From Acidimicrobiales bacterium (lineage in GTDB: Bacteria > Actinomycetota > Acidimicrobiia > Acidimicrobiales > MedAcidi-G1), in assembly GCA_029577135.1 (NCBI GenBank), contig JARQPW010000019.1, positions 1-45,913 on the forward strand: DNA of 45,913 nt, read 5' to 3'. A program made the translations under genes and the position numbers. Shown piece after piece: positions 1 through 7,256 of this stretch (position 1 is its first letter; each line of letters begins with the position of its first letter). The notes beneath the pieces were generated by a model. It ran no database searches, was not told where the DNA came from, and saw nothing but the letters and a program-made list of their open reading frames with translations.

Positions 1-563
1 GGATCGCCCCGGAGGGCCGCGTAGTGCACGTAGTCATTCGGGCGGACGCCCGTGCGCTCCTCGATTCCGGCTTCGTCGTAGAGGGCATAGTCGGAGACGC
101 CCCGCTTGTTGTAGAGCACCCGGACATGGGGGTCCTCGACCAACTGATAGCTGTCCCTGTCACCGGTGACGATGATCGCGTCCCGCCCGGCATCCCGGGC
201 GGTGGTTGCGAGGGTGGCGAGTACGTCGTCGGCCTCGAAGCCCTCGGCTTCGACCACCCGGAGCCCCAGCGCCTCTACCAGGTCACGGACCATGGCCAAC
301 TGCTCGTACAGGATGTCGGGCTGCTTCTCCCGGTTGGCCTTGTAGGAGGGCAGGCGCTCGTGCCGGAAGGTGCCGCCCGGCAGGTCGAACGCCACCGCCA
401 CCCCGCCGGGATCGTGCTCCCGGAGCAGGGTGACGAGCATTGCGCAGAACCCGGTGACAGCGTTCGTGACCTGTCCCGAGGCCGTCATGAGGTCGGTGGG
501 GAGGGCGAAGAAGGCCCGGTAGGTCAACGAGTTTCCGTCGATGAGGAGCAGCGGTCGGGGCAC
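1..563 (-). CDS. polA: DNA polymerase I, N-terminal part (cut by window edge)
   Basis: DNA polymerase I acts in repair and Okazaki-fragment maturation. Only the first 187 residues are inside the window, and the rest lies before base 1. The visible part is the 5'-3' exonuclease (FEN-like) domain: an opening PRPLLLIDGNSLTYRAFFAL, then FDLPGGTFRHERLPSYKANR, then EADDVLAT and the metal-site TGDRDSYQL. The start is GTG at 561-563; there is no Shine-Dalgarno sequence, but TAGGGT lies 7 bases upstream, so the mRNA is probably leaderless. The polA/ANTAR-regulator neighbourhood is also seen in mycobacteria. A stand-alone exonuclease cannot be excluded from this fragment, but full-length polA is more likely. 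Confidence 0.88.
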   Translation of the reverse strand, partial: MPRPLLLIDGNSLTYRAFFALPTDLMTASGQVTNAVTGFCAMLVTLLREHDPGGVAVAFDLPGGTFRHERLPSYKANREKQPDILYEQLAMVRDLVEALGLRVVEAEGFEADDVLATLATTARDAGRDAIIVTGDRDSYQLVEDPHVRVLYNKRGVSDYALYDEAGIEERTGVRPNDYVHYAALRGD

Positions 564-570
564 GCCGCCG

Positions 571-576
571 ACCCTA
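571..576 (-). promoter_or_regulatory. -10 element of polA, leaderless type
   Basis: TAGGGT on the minus strand, 7 bases before the polA GTG, which would place the transcript start at or next to the start codon. No convincing -35 hexamer is visible. Confidence 0.5.
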
Positions 577-599
577 CTCCGGGGCACTGACGACCCGGA

Positions 600-1187
600 T
601 TACGACTCGGGTCGTCGCCCCTCCTCGAGGACCTGCCTCGCCACGTCGACCATGCTGGCCCGCTCGTTCATGGCGGCCTGCTGGATGAATCGGAAGGCGT
701 CGGCCTCGTTGAGGCCGGCCTCGTCCATCAGCACGCCCCTCGCTCGGTCGATGACCTTGCGGGCCTCGAGCCGATCGGCGAGCGTCTGCGCCTGGTCGGT
801 GAGGGCCCGCATCTCGCGGTGACGGGCACGTGCGATCTCGACGGCGGGAACGAGCTCACTGCGCTGGAACGGCTTGACGAGGTAGGCCAGCGCCCCGGCC
901 TCGATGGCCTGGTCGATGAGCTCGCGCTGGCTGAAGGCCGTGAGGATCACCACGGCGGCATCGTGCGACTCGGCGATGCGGCGAGCCACCTCGATGCCGT
1001 CCATGCCCGGCATCTTGATGTCGACGATGACCACGTCGGGGTCGGTCGCGGCGACCAGTTCGAGCATCTCGTCACCCCGACCGGTGTCGCCGACGACGGT
1101 GTAGCCCTCCTCCTCGAGGGTCTCCCGCAGGTCCAGGCGGATGATCGCCTCGTCCTCGACGAGTGCGACGCGCACCTCCTCGGGCAT
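600..1187 (-). CDS. pdtaR: ANTAR-domain response regulator, PdtaR-like
   Basis: Cytoplasmic two-component response regulator of 195 residues that acts on RNA rather than DNA. The receiver domain is residues 5-120 with acidic pocket EDE (11-13), phospho-acceptor Asp56 in VIVDIKMPG, Thr83 and Lys105. The ANTAR domain is about 125-190 (ARKVIDRARGVLMDEAGLNE...). ANTAR domains bind paired hairpins in target mRNAs and cause antitermination. The order receiver-ANTAR and the location beside polA match mycobacterial PdtaR (Rv1626). Its ATG lies 1 base after the stop of the upstream coiled-coil gene, so the two are one transcript. No partner histidine kinase is in the window. Confidence 0.88.
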   Translation of the reverse strand: MPEEVRVALVEDEAIIRLDLRETLEEEGYTVVGDTGRGDEMLELVAATDPDVVIVDIKMPGMDGIEVARRIAESHDAAVVILTAFSQRELIDQAIEAGALAYLVKPFQRSELVPAVEIARARHREMRALTDQAQTLADRLEARKVIDRARGVLMDEAGLNEADAFRFIQQAAMNERASMVDVARQVLEEGRRPES

Positions 1188-1188
1188 C

Positions 1189-1479
1189 TCAGCCCTCGAC
1201 GGTCATGCGGTCGAGCAGCTCGTCCTGGGTGATCTCGAGTCGGAGCACCTCGGCAAGGAGGTCCTCCCGGTGCCTGGCAATGGCAGCCACCTGCCGTTCG
1301 GCGTCACGACGCTCGCGTTCGGACAACGGGGTCTCGGAGACAAGGTGACGCACCCTGGCGTCGTCGGCCTCGTCGGAGAGGTGGGCGAGTTGCTCCTCGG
1401 CGATGGCCACGTCGACACGCAGGCGGCGGAGCCGCTCGCCAATCTCGCTCAAGCGTCGTTCAATCAGGCGTCGTGTCAT
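1189..1479 (-). CDS. small coiled-coil protein upstream of the ANTAR regulator
   Basis: A 96-residue, charged, almost wholly helical protein (heptad-like runs such as RLRRLRVDVAIAEEQLAHL and ARHREDLLAEVLRLEITQDE). It has no cysteines, no membrane segment and no recognisable enzyme motif. It ends 1 base before pdtaR, so the two are probably translated together. I do not recognise the family. A structural or adaptor role for the regulator is only a guess. The ATG at 1477-1479 has TAGACT 9 bases upstream and no Shine-Dalgarno sequence. Confidence 0.7.
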   Translation of the reverse strand: MTRRLIERRLSEIGERLRRLRVDVAIAEEQLAHLSDEADDARVRHLVSETPLSERERRDAERQVAAIARHREDLLAEVLRLEITQDELLDRMTVEG

Positions 1480-1488
1480 GGGCCGGGC

Positions 1489-1494
1489 AGTCTA
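1489..1494 (-). promoter_or_regulatory. -10 element of the coiled-coil/pdtaR operon
   Basis: TAGACT on the minus strand, 9 bases before the ATG at 1479. It is slightly farther than the 6-8 bases seen at most other unit heads here, so the leader would be 0-3 bases. Confidence 0.4.
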
Positions 1495-1576
1495 CGCAGC
1501 CGGGTGCCGCAGGCGGACTTGTGTCATTCCCATGTCCCACTGGCGAAGGGCGGAAACCATGCAGGGAAGATCCTCG

Positions 1577-1660
1577 TGCCCGGGGCGGGAATCGAACCCG
1601 CAAGACCTTTCGGTCAGAGGATTTTGAGTCCTCCGCGTCTGCCAGTTTCGCCACCCGGGC
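1577..1660 (-). tRNA. tRNA-Leu (anticodon CAA)
   Basis: Reading the minus strand gives an 84-base class II tRNA. Acceptor arms GCCCGGG and CCCGGGC pair fully and are followed by discriminator A. The D loop is typical (AACTGGCAGAC). The anticodon stem is GAGGA/TCCTC with loop CTCAAAA, giving anticodon CAA, which reads TTG leucine codons. There is a variable arm around ACCGAAAGGT and a T arm GCGGGTTCGATTCCCGC. CCA is not encoded. The antisense open frames over this stretch are artefacts of the tRNA. Confidence 0.95.
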
Positions 1661-1771
1661 GAGGCGGGCAGCCTAGCGATGCCCTCAGCAGCCCCCGGTG
1701 GTGCCGGGCGCCACTCGTGAGATCCTGTCGTCAGGCCACGAATCGGCGCCGAGTGGGCCACAATGACGACC

Positions 1772-1784
1772 GGCCACAATGGCC
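1772..1784. promoter_or_regulatory. candidate operator upstream of fabD
   Basis: GGCCACAATGGCC is an imperfectly centred palindrome (arms GGCCA/TGGCC) 35 bases before the fabD start. A half copy, GGCCACAATG, lies 16 bases earlier at 1756-1765. Such a repeated element between the tRNA and the fatty-acid cluster could bind a regulator of lipid synthesis. That is inference from symmetry and position alone. Confidence 0.3.
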
Positions 1785-1818
1785 GTCGCGCCGTCGGTGG
1801 TGCAGGAGGAACTCGTCG

Positions 1819-2997
1819 ATGATCGTCTTCACCTACTCGGGCCAGGGCAGCCAGCAGCCCGGCATGGGCGCGGCCTGGCAGGACCACCCCTCCTGGGAAC
1901 TCGTGGAGGAGGCATCGGAGGAGGCCGGCCGGGACATGGCACACCTCCTGCTGGACGCCGACGCCGACGAACTCCGCCAGACCCGCAACGCGCAGTTGGC
2001 GACCTTTGTGACCAGCATGGTCGTCCTCGACGCCGTCGAGCGGGTGGGCGTCGACGCCGCCGGCCACGCCGGCCACAGCCTCGGCGAGTACAGCGCCCTG
2101 ACCGCCGCCGGCGCCCTCGACTTCGGCGGGGCCGTCGGCCTCGTCGTCGAACGCGGCGAGGCGATGCAGGCGGCAGCCGGCGCCCGGATCGGCACGATGG
2201 CCGTCGTCCTCGGACTCGATGACGAGGCCGTCGAGGCGGCATGCGAGTCGACGGCCGGCGACGTCTGGGTGGCCAACTTCAATGCCCCCGGGCAGGTCGT
2301 AATCGCCGGTGATCCCGACGCCGTCACCGCTGCCGGCGACGCCGCCAGGGAGACGGGCGCCAAGCGGGTCACGGGCCTCGGGGTCTCAGGAGCATTCCAC
2401 ACCCCCTTCATGGCCGCCGCCGGCGACCGCCTCCGGGTCGCCGTCGACGCCGCCGACGTCCGTCGCCCCGAAGGGACCGTTGTGGCGAACGTGGACGCCC
2501 TCGAGCACGACGACCCCGAGGCCTGGCGCAGCCTCCTCAACGCCCAGTTGACCAGGCCGGTGCGCTGGCATCAGTCCCTCCAGCGACTCTCGGACCTCGG
2601 CTTCACCACGTTCGTCGAGCTCGGACCGGGCAACGTCCTCACCGGACTCCTCAAGCGCACCCTCAAGGAGGCGAAGCGCCTCACCGTCAACGCCCCCGAT
2701 GACGTCGACCGCCTTCTCGAGGAACTGGCCACGACTCCGGAGGCCGCTCCTCCCGAGCCCCATGAGGGAGAGCACCTCTTCGCCACCGAGCGCCTGGTGG
2801 TGAGCCCTTGCGCCGGCGTATTCACCCCCGTCGAAGGGCTCGGCGTCGGTGGAGTGGTGTCCGTCGGCCAACTGCTCGGCACGATCGGGAGCGAGGACGT
2901 CCGCTCACCATTCGCCGGAACGCTCATGGGCTGGCTGGCCCTCGACACCGAGCGGGTGACCTCGAGCCAGCCCATCGCCTGGCTCCAGGTCGCCTGA
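1819..2997 (+). CDS. fabD: malonyl-CoA:ACP transacylase with C-terminal biotinyl/lipoyl-like domain
   Basis: Loads malonyl groups onto ACP for type II fatty-acid synthesis. Residues 1-300 are a normal FabD: GQGSQQPGM (8-16), nucleophile Ser87 in GHSLGEYS, His194 in GAFHTPF, and the closing VELGPGNVLTGL (267-278). After a Pro/Glu linker (305-322) residues 326-390 form a second domain with two SPxAG half-repeats (SPCAGVF and SPFAGTL), each followed by a V-x-x-x-Q turn. This matches the barrel-sandwich hybrid fold of biotinyl/lipoyl carriers, but the AMKM hairpin with the modified lysine is absent. FabD usually ends near 310 residues; this one has 392. AGGAGG (1804-1809) sets the ATG start. It is the first gene of fabD-fabG-acpP-fabF. 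Confidence 0.92.
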   Translation: MIVFTYSGQGSQQPGMGAAWQDHPSWELVEEASEEAGRDMAHLLLDADADELRQTRNAQLATFVTSMVVLDAVERVGVDAAGHAGHSLGEYSALTAAGALDFGGAVGLVVERGEAMQAAAGARIGTMAVVLGLDDEAVEAACESTAGDVWVANFNAPGQVVIAGDPDAVTAAGDAARETGAKRVTGLGVSGAFHTPFMAAAGDRLRVAVDAADVRRPEGTVVANVDALEHDDPEAWRSLLNAQLTRPVRWHQSLQRLSDLGFTTFVELGPGNVLTGLLKRTLKEAKRLTVNAPDDVDRLLEELATTPEAAPPEPHEGEHLFATERLVVSPCAGVFTPVEGLGVGGVVSVGQLLGTIGSEDVRSPFAGTLMGWLALDTERVTSSQPIAWLQVA

Positions 2998-3048
2998 CGG
3001 CACCTTCGACCACTTCGACCACGAGAGCAACAGGGAACGAGGAACATC

Positions 3049-3765
3049 ATGAGCCGACGAACCGTGCTGGTGACCGGGGGAAACCGCGGCATCGGCCTGG
3101 CGTGCGCCCGGGCCTTTGCCGAACAGGGTGACCGGGTCGCCGTGACCTGTCGGGGTGATGTACCGGCCGAGGTCCTCGAGGCGGGCCTCCTCCCGGTGGC
3201 CTGCGACATCACCGACACACAGCAGGTCGACGCCGCCTTCGCCCGGGTCGAGGAGGAGTTCGGACCCGTCGAGGTGCTGGTCTCGAATGCCGGCATCACC
3301 CGGGACGGCCTCGTCCTGCGCATGTCCGACGACGACTTCACCGATGTGCTGGAGGCCAACCTCACCGGTGGATTCCGGGTCGCCCGGCGGGCGGTCAAGG
3401 ACATGATGCGCGCCCGCTGGGGACGCATCGTGTTCGTCTCCTCAATCGCCGGGCGCATCGGGCAGGCCGGTCAGGCCAACTATGCGGCTTCGAAGGCCGG
3501 CCTCGTCGGCCTCGGCCGCTCCTTCGCCAAGGAGTTCGCCAGCCGTGGGGTGACCGTCAACGTGGTCGCCCCCGGCCCCATCGCCACCGACATGCTCAGC
3601 GCTCTCCCGGAGGACCAACAGGAGGCTTATGCCGAGGCCGTTCCACTCGGTCGGCTCGGCCGGCCCGAGGAGATCGCAGCGGCCGTCCGCTTCCTCGCCT
3701 CCGACGAGGCCGGCTACATCACCGGTGCCGTGCTTTCCGTCGACGGCGGGCTCTTCATGGGCTGA
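3049..3765 (+). CDS. fabG: 3-oxoacyl-ACP reductase, FabG/MabA type
   Basis: NADPH-dependent reduction of 3-oxoacyl-ACP to 3-hydroxyacyl-ACP. It is a 238-residue classical short-chain dehydrogenase: nucleotide motif GGNRGIG (10-16), SNAG (79-82), Asn104, Ser132 in VSSIAG, and the YxxxK pair Tyr145/Lys149 in NYAASKAG. The C-terminus has the usual GAVLSVDGG. Wording such as VLVTGGNRGIGLA and PVEVLVSNAG is close to mycobacterial MabA (FabG1). It starts 51 bases after fabD with GAGGA upstream of the ATG. It occupies the slot that fabH takes in streptomycete clusters; no fabH is seen here. Confidence 0.93.
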   Translation: MSRRTVLVTGGNRGIGLACARAFAEQGDRVAVTCRGDVPAEVLEAGLLPVACDITDTQQVDAAFARVEEEFGPVEVLVSNAGITRDGLVLRMSDDDFTDVLEANLTGGFRVARRAVKDMMRARWGRIVFVSSIAGRIGQAGQANYAASKAGLVGLGRSFAKEFASRGVTVNVVAPGPIATDMLSALPEDQQEAYAEAVPLGRLGRPEEIAAAVRFLASDEAGYITGAVLSVDGGLFMG

Positions 3766-3835
3766 AGCTCCCTTCCCGACAGGAAGGCACCGATGGGCGC
3801 CGTTCGAAAACGCCGCGCGATGCCGCCTCCCGCCA

Positions 3836-3841
3836 TAGGGT
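3836..3841 (+). promoter_or_regulatory. possible -10 element for acpP
   Basis: TAGGGT in the 134-base fabG-acpP gap, about 58 bases before the acpP start. It could give acpP-fabF its own promoter and a high ACP level. The -35 region is weak, so this is tentative. Confidence 0.3.
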
Positions 3842-3899
3842 ATTGCAGTCCAGAAAGCCCCCGGCCGCCGCGAGACGGTCCAAGAGAACGGAGCCCCCG

Positions 3900-4136
3900 G
3901 TGAGCGACGCCAACTTCGAACGATTCACCAAGTGCGCAGTGGAGGTGCTCTCTGTCGACGCCTCTCAGATCACTCCCGAGGCCCGCTTCGGCGACGACCT
4001 CGATGCGGACAGCCTCGACCTGGTCGAACTGGTCATGGCCCTCGAAGAGGAATTCGACGTGACCGTCGAAGAGTCGGAGCTCGAGGGAATCGAGACCGTA
4101 AGTGGCGCCTACGCCATGATCACCGACAAGCTCTGA
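3900..4136 (+). CDS. acpP: acyl carrier protein
   Basis: A 78-residue acidic carrier that holds growing acyl chains on a 4'-phosphopantetheine arm. The attachment serine is Ser38 in DLDADSLDLVEL, followed by the acidic helix II (EEEFDVTVEESELEG) that docks FabD, FabG and FabF. The frame is open upstream to a TTG at 3843, but the GTG at 3900 gives the normal ACP N-terminus and length. There is only a weak ACGGAG upstream. It lies between fabG and fabF, 13 bases before the latter. Confidence 0.93.
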   Translation: MSDANFERFTKCAVEVLSVDASQITPEARFGDDLDADSLDLVELVMALEEEFDVTVEESELEGIETVSGAYAMITDKL

Positions 4137-4149
4137 GGCAGGGACGCTG

Positions 4150-5322
4150 ATGCAGAGACGGCGCGTCGCCGTCACCGGGCTGGGGGTCATCGCGCCCTGC
4201 GGGATCGGTGTCGATGCCTTCTGGGACGGCCTCTGCGGACCGGCACCGGTGGGTGACCGGCGCGTCCACGACTTCGACCCCAGCCCCTGGTTCGACAACC
4301 CCAAGGAGGTCCGTCGAGCCGACCGGTGCACCCAGTTCGCCATCGCCGCAGCCGACATGGCCCTGGAACAGGCCGGCGACCTGACCGCCGATCCCAGCCG
4401 ATCCGGCGTGTGGATCGGCACCGGCATCGGAGGCATCCAGACGCTCGAGGACCAGATCAAGGTCCGGCTCGACAAGGGCGAGCGCCGGGTCTCTCCCTTC
4501 CTGATTCCGATGATGATGGCCAACGCCCCGACCGCAGCCGTGTCGATGCGCCACGGCTTCCAGGGACCGGCGGAGAATACCTGCACCGCCTGTGCGGCCG
4601 GCACCCACGCCGTCGCCAACGCCGCCCGCCTCGTGGCCTCGGGCCGCTGCGACTTGATGATCGCCGGTGGTAGCGAGGCCGCCTTCGTCCCGACGGCCCT
4701 TGCGGGGTTCACCAACATGACGGCCTTCTCGTCCGGCGGCATCTCGCGACCTTTCGACGCCGACCGGGACGGCTTCGTCATGGGCGAGGGAGCGGGAATC
4801 CTCGTGCTCGAAGACTGGGAGACCGCCGTCGACCGCGGGGCCACGATCATCGCAGAGGTGCTCGGTGGGGCCAGCACGGCCGATGCCCACCACATCACGG
4901 CGCCGTCCCCCGGTGGCGTCGGGGCGATCGCCTGCATGGAGTTGGCGATGGAAGAGGCCGGCGTGACCGCCGCCGACATCGGCCACATCAACGCCCACGG
5001 CACCTCCACCCCGTTGAACGACATGGCGGAGGCCCGGGCCATGGAGAAGGTCTTCGGCACGCCGGGACCACTCGTGACCTCCACCAAGGGGATCACCGGC
5101 CACGCCCTGGGGGCGGCCGGTGCCCTCGAGGCCGTGGCACTGGCGCTCAGCCTCCAGAAGGCGCTCATCCCCCCGACTACCGGCTACACCACCCCCGACC
5201 CGGAGATGCCGCCCATCAACCTGGTACTCGGAGCTGCGACCCCCTGGGAGCCGGGCCCGTCGCTCTCTAACTCCTTCGGGTTCGGCGGCCACAACGGCAC
5301 GCTCGTGATGGGCCCCGCCTGA
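4150..5322 (+). CDS. fabF: 3-oxoacyl-ACP synthase II
   Basis: Condenses malonyl-ACP with acyl-ACP to extend the chain by two carbons. The 390 residues show the thiolase-fold Cys-His-His triad: Cys148 in NTCTACAAGTH, His283 in NAHGTSTPLND and His318 in KGITGHALGAAG. The C-terminal glycine-rich SNSFGFGGHNG is intact. The opening RRVAVTGLGVIAPCG is typical. The ATG at 4150 follows AGGCAGGGA. It is the last gene of the plus-strand fab cluster and ends 10 bases from the convergent fabZ. KasA/KasB-type mycolate synthases share these motifs, but nothing here suggests that specialisation. Confidence 0.94.
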   Translation: MQRRRVAVTGLGVIAPCGIGVDAFWDGLCGPAPVGDRRVHDFDPSPWFDNPKEVRRADRCTQFAIAAADMALEQAGDLTADPSRSGVWIGTGIGGIQTLEDQIKVRLDKGERRVSPFLIPMMMANAPTAAVSMRHGFQGPAENTCTACAAGTHAVANAARLVASGRCDLMIAGGSEAAFVPTALAGFTNMTAFSSGGISRPFDADRDGFVMGEGAGILVLEDWETAVDRGATIIAEVLGGASTADAHHITAPSPGGVGAIACMELAMEEAGVTAADIGHINAHGTSTPLNDMAEARAMEKVFGTPGPLVTSTKGITGHALGAAGALEAVALALSLQKALIPPTTGYTTPDPEMPPINLVLGAATPWEPGPSLSNSFGFGGHNGTLVMGPA

Positions 5323-5332
5323 GCGCGACCGG

Positions 5333-5767
5333 TCAGGTCGAGTCGGCGAACACAAAGAGCAGTTCGCACTCGCAGGCCGTCTCACCCTCGACCGAAGCCC
5401 GGCCGGACCCCTTGCCTGCCCGTGCGGACATCCGCCCCAGGTCGACGTGCAGGTCGAGACGGTCCCCGGGAAGCACCTGACGTCGGAACCGGACCTTGTC
5501 GATTCCGCCGAAGAGCGCCAGGCGACCGGAAAACGCCGGATCGCTGAGCAGTGCATAGGCGCCGAGCTGGGCAATCGACTCACACTGCAGAACCCCGGGA
5601 AGCGTTGGCCGCCCGGGAAAGTGGCCGCCGAAGAAATCCTCGTCGCCGGTGAGTAGCCAGTGGCCCGAGGCCGACACCCCGACCTCGAGCTCCGTGACCT
5701 CGGTCAGGAAGAGGAACGGTGCCCGGTGCGGGAGGACCTGGTCCGGAACGGGCAACGGCCCGGTCAT
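5333..5767 (-). CDS. fabZ: 3-hydroxyacyl-ACP dehydratase, FabZ type
   Basis: Removes water from 3-hydroxyacyl-ACP in fatty-acid elongation. The 144-residue HotDog protein has the FabZ helix FFGGHFPGRPTLPGVLQCE with catalytic His49 and Glu63, and the opening LPHRAPFLFLTEV. The frame is open farther upstream to 5866, with GTG options near 5808; ATG 5765-5767 gives normal FabZ length, but its ribosome binding site is weak, so the start is not firm. It is convergent with fabF and supplies a dehydratase to the neighbouring cluster although it is on the other strand. Confidence 0.88.
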   Translation of the reverse strand: MTGPLPVPDQVLPHRAPFLFLTEVTELEVGVSASGHWLLTGDEDFFGGHFPGRPTLPGVLQCESIAQLGAYALLSDPAFSGRLALFGGIDKVRFRRQVLPGDRLDLHVDLGRMSARAGKGSGRASVEGETACECELLFVFADST

Positions 5768-5934
5768 GGGTGCCCCCGGCCGTCCCGGAACCGGGAGGCA
5801 GGCACGCACCGATTCATCAGGAACCCTCCGGTCCCCACCAAGCCTCGCGCCCGGTATGAGCCCCACAGCCTCCGACCGGTGTGGCCCCTGGCGCCACCAC
5901 CGGTCGAGGTGGGAGATGGTGAACGGAAACCTGC

Positions 5935-6282
5935 CTACCAGGCAGGTGCGGCGGGTGCCTCTTCGGCGGGTGCCTCTTCGGCGACTGCGGCGCCGGGCGC
6001 TGCACTGCCTGAGGCGACGGCACTCTTGAGCTTGGCGCCGGCCTTGATCTTGACGGCGGCCTTCTCGGGCACGTCGATCGGGACACCGGTCTGCGGGTTA
6101 CGGGCCGTACGGGCGGCACGGATCGTGTGCTCGAAGGACATCCAACCGGGCACCGCCACCTTGCCGCCGTCTGCGACCGTGGAGGCCACAACGTCGCAGA
6201 AGGCGTCCAGGCAGGCGCCTGCATCCTTGTTCGAAACCCCCGCCTGATCGGCGATTGCAGCGATCAGTTCACTCTTGTTCAT
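5935..6282 (-). CDS. hup: HU-family nucleoid protein with acidic Ala/Pro/Glu tail
   Basis: Histone-like protein that bends and compacts DNA. Residues 1-90 are a complete HU fold: MNKSELIAAIADQAGVS, then VPGWMSFEHTIRAARTARNP and the DNA-contact arm RNPQTG (61-66), then IKAGAKLKSAV. Residues 91-115 are a low-complexity Ala/Pro/Glu tail. In mycobacteria and streptomycetes the second HU carries a basic Lys/Ala tail, so an acidic tail is unusual. ATG at 6280-6282 follows GGGAGCAGG. The frame is open farther upstream, but HU begins at MNKSEL. It has its own promoter at 6350-6378. Confidence 0.92.
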   Translation of the reverse strand: MNKSELIAAIADQAGVSNKDAGACLDAFCDVVASTVADGGKVAVPGWMSFEHTIRAARTARNPQTGVPIDVPEKAAVKIKAGAKLKSAVASGSAAPGAAVAEEAPAEEAPAAPAW

Positions 6283-6349
6283 CGACCTGCTCCCTTCCTG
6301 GGACTCTTCCATGCCGCCGGGGACCCGTCGGCACTCGTGGTCAAATGAC

Positions 6350-6378
6350 ATACGACCCTGTTTTCGGGCCCATGTCAA
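6350..6378 (-). promoter_or_regulatory. hup promoter
   Basis: On the minus strand a perfect -35 TTGACA (6373-6378) is followed by a 17-base spacer and -10 TCGTAT (6350-6355). An A/T-rich stretch (about 6395-6415) lies just upstream and could act as an UP element. The leader to the hup ATG is about 60 bases and contains the ribosome binding site. This is the best consensus promoter in the window, fitting a highly expressed gene. Confidence 0.65.
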
Positions 6379-6459
6379 GCATTTCCGACTTCGACACCGT
6401 TGTAATAATAGGGTTCTCATGCTCACCCGAACCCACGAAGCGAATCACAAGGGCCCGTA

Positions 6460-6478
6460 GAGGGGCTCCGGAGCCCTC
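6460..6478 (-). terminator. hairpin at the end of the trp genes
   Basis: An inverted repeat with arms GAGGGGCTCC and GGAGCCCTC overlaps the trpA stop codon. There is no T-run after it, so intrinsic termination is uncertain; it may instead protect the 3' end. It sits between trpA and the separate hup promoter. Confidence 0.35.
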
Positions 6479-7256
6479 AGACAGCATCGAGTGCGGCCCG
6501 AAATCCGGCCACCAGGTCCCCCACCCCGGCCGGACCGGCACCGTCGAGCATGCGCTGGACCACTGCCGATCCGACGACGACACCGTCGCCGGCCGACGCG
6601 GCCTCGGCCGCCTGTTCGGGAGTTCCCACGCCGACGCCGACGAGGACCGGCAGATCGGTCACCTGCTTGAGTCGGAGGGCGATGACCGATGCGCTGGTCG
6701 CCAGTTCGGAGCGGACACCGGTCACGCCGAGCAGGCCCACGCCGTACACGAATCCCCGGGAGCGCGCACAGATGCGAACCAGGCGCTCCTCGGAGCCCGT
6801 CGGAGCTGCCAGCAGGATCGTCTCGATTCCCGCGTCGTCCGCTGCATCCACCCAGGGCCCGGTCTCCTCGAGCGGGAGGTCCGGGAGGATGCAGCCCGAC
6901 ACCCCGGCGTCGGCCAGGGATGCGGCGAAGCGTTTCAGGCCGGCACGGAAGGCGATGTTGTAGTACGTCATGACCGCCAGCGGGGCACCGGCATCGAGGT
7001 CGCGAACCTGGTCCAGGATGCTCCAGGGCGTGGCACCCGACTCGAGCGCACGGTCGCTGGCGGCCTGGATCGTCGGCCCGTCCATGACCGGGTCGGAGAA
7101 CGGGACGCCGATCTCGACCACATCGGCACCGGCGTCGGCCACGGCCCGCACCGTGTCCGTCCAGTCGTCCCCCAGGCCGCCGGTGACGTAGACGACGAGT
7201 GCCTTGCCGCCGGCATCTCGACGTTCTCGCAGGGCCCTCTCGACCGGCCCGGCCAT
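6477..7256 (-). CDS. trpA: tryptophan synthase alpha chain
   Basis: Cleaves indole-3-glycerol phosphate to indole, which is channelled to the beta subunit. The 259-residue TIM barrel has catalytic Glu48 (VVEIGVPFSDP) and Asp59 (VMDGPTIQAA). It also has GLLGVTGVR and the phosphate loop VGVGVGTPEQA and VVVGSAVVQ. Its ATG shares one base with the trpB stop (TGATG), so the two subunits are translationally coupled at a 1:1 ratio as the complex requires. The commonly conserved YVTAGDP near the N-terminus reads YVTGGLGD here, a modest change outside the active residues. Confidence 0.95.
   Translation of the reverse strand: MAGPVERALRERRDAGGKALVVYVTGGLGDDWTDTVRAVADAGADVVEIGVPFSDPVMDGPTIQAASDRALESGATPWSILDQVRDLDAGAPLAVMTYYNIAFRAGLKRFAASLADAGVSGCILPDLPLEETGPWVDAADDAGIETILLAAPTGSEERLVRICARSRGFVYGVGLLGVTGVRSELATSASVIALRLKQVTDLPVLVGVGVGTPEQAAEAASAGDGVVVGSAVVQRMLDGAGPAGVGDLVAGFRAALDAV

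Noticed and set aside
24..590. Long plus-strand open frame at the window start
   Set aside because: It is antisense to the clear polA exonuclease domain on the minus strand; such frames are common in very GC-rich DNA.
1577..1660. Small proteins encoded over the tRNA
   Set aside because: The Gly-Trp-Arg-Asn-Trp-like frames are the well-known translation artefact of a leucine tRNA gene.
1141..1818. Upstream extension of the fabD frame
   Set aside because: It runs antisense through pdtaR, the coiled-coil gene and the tRNA. The AGGAGG site and the FabD N-terminus fix the start at 1819.
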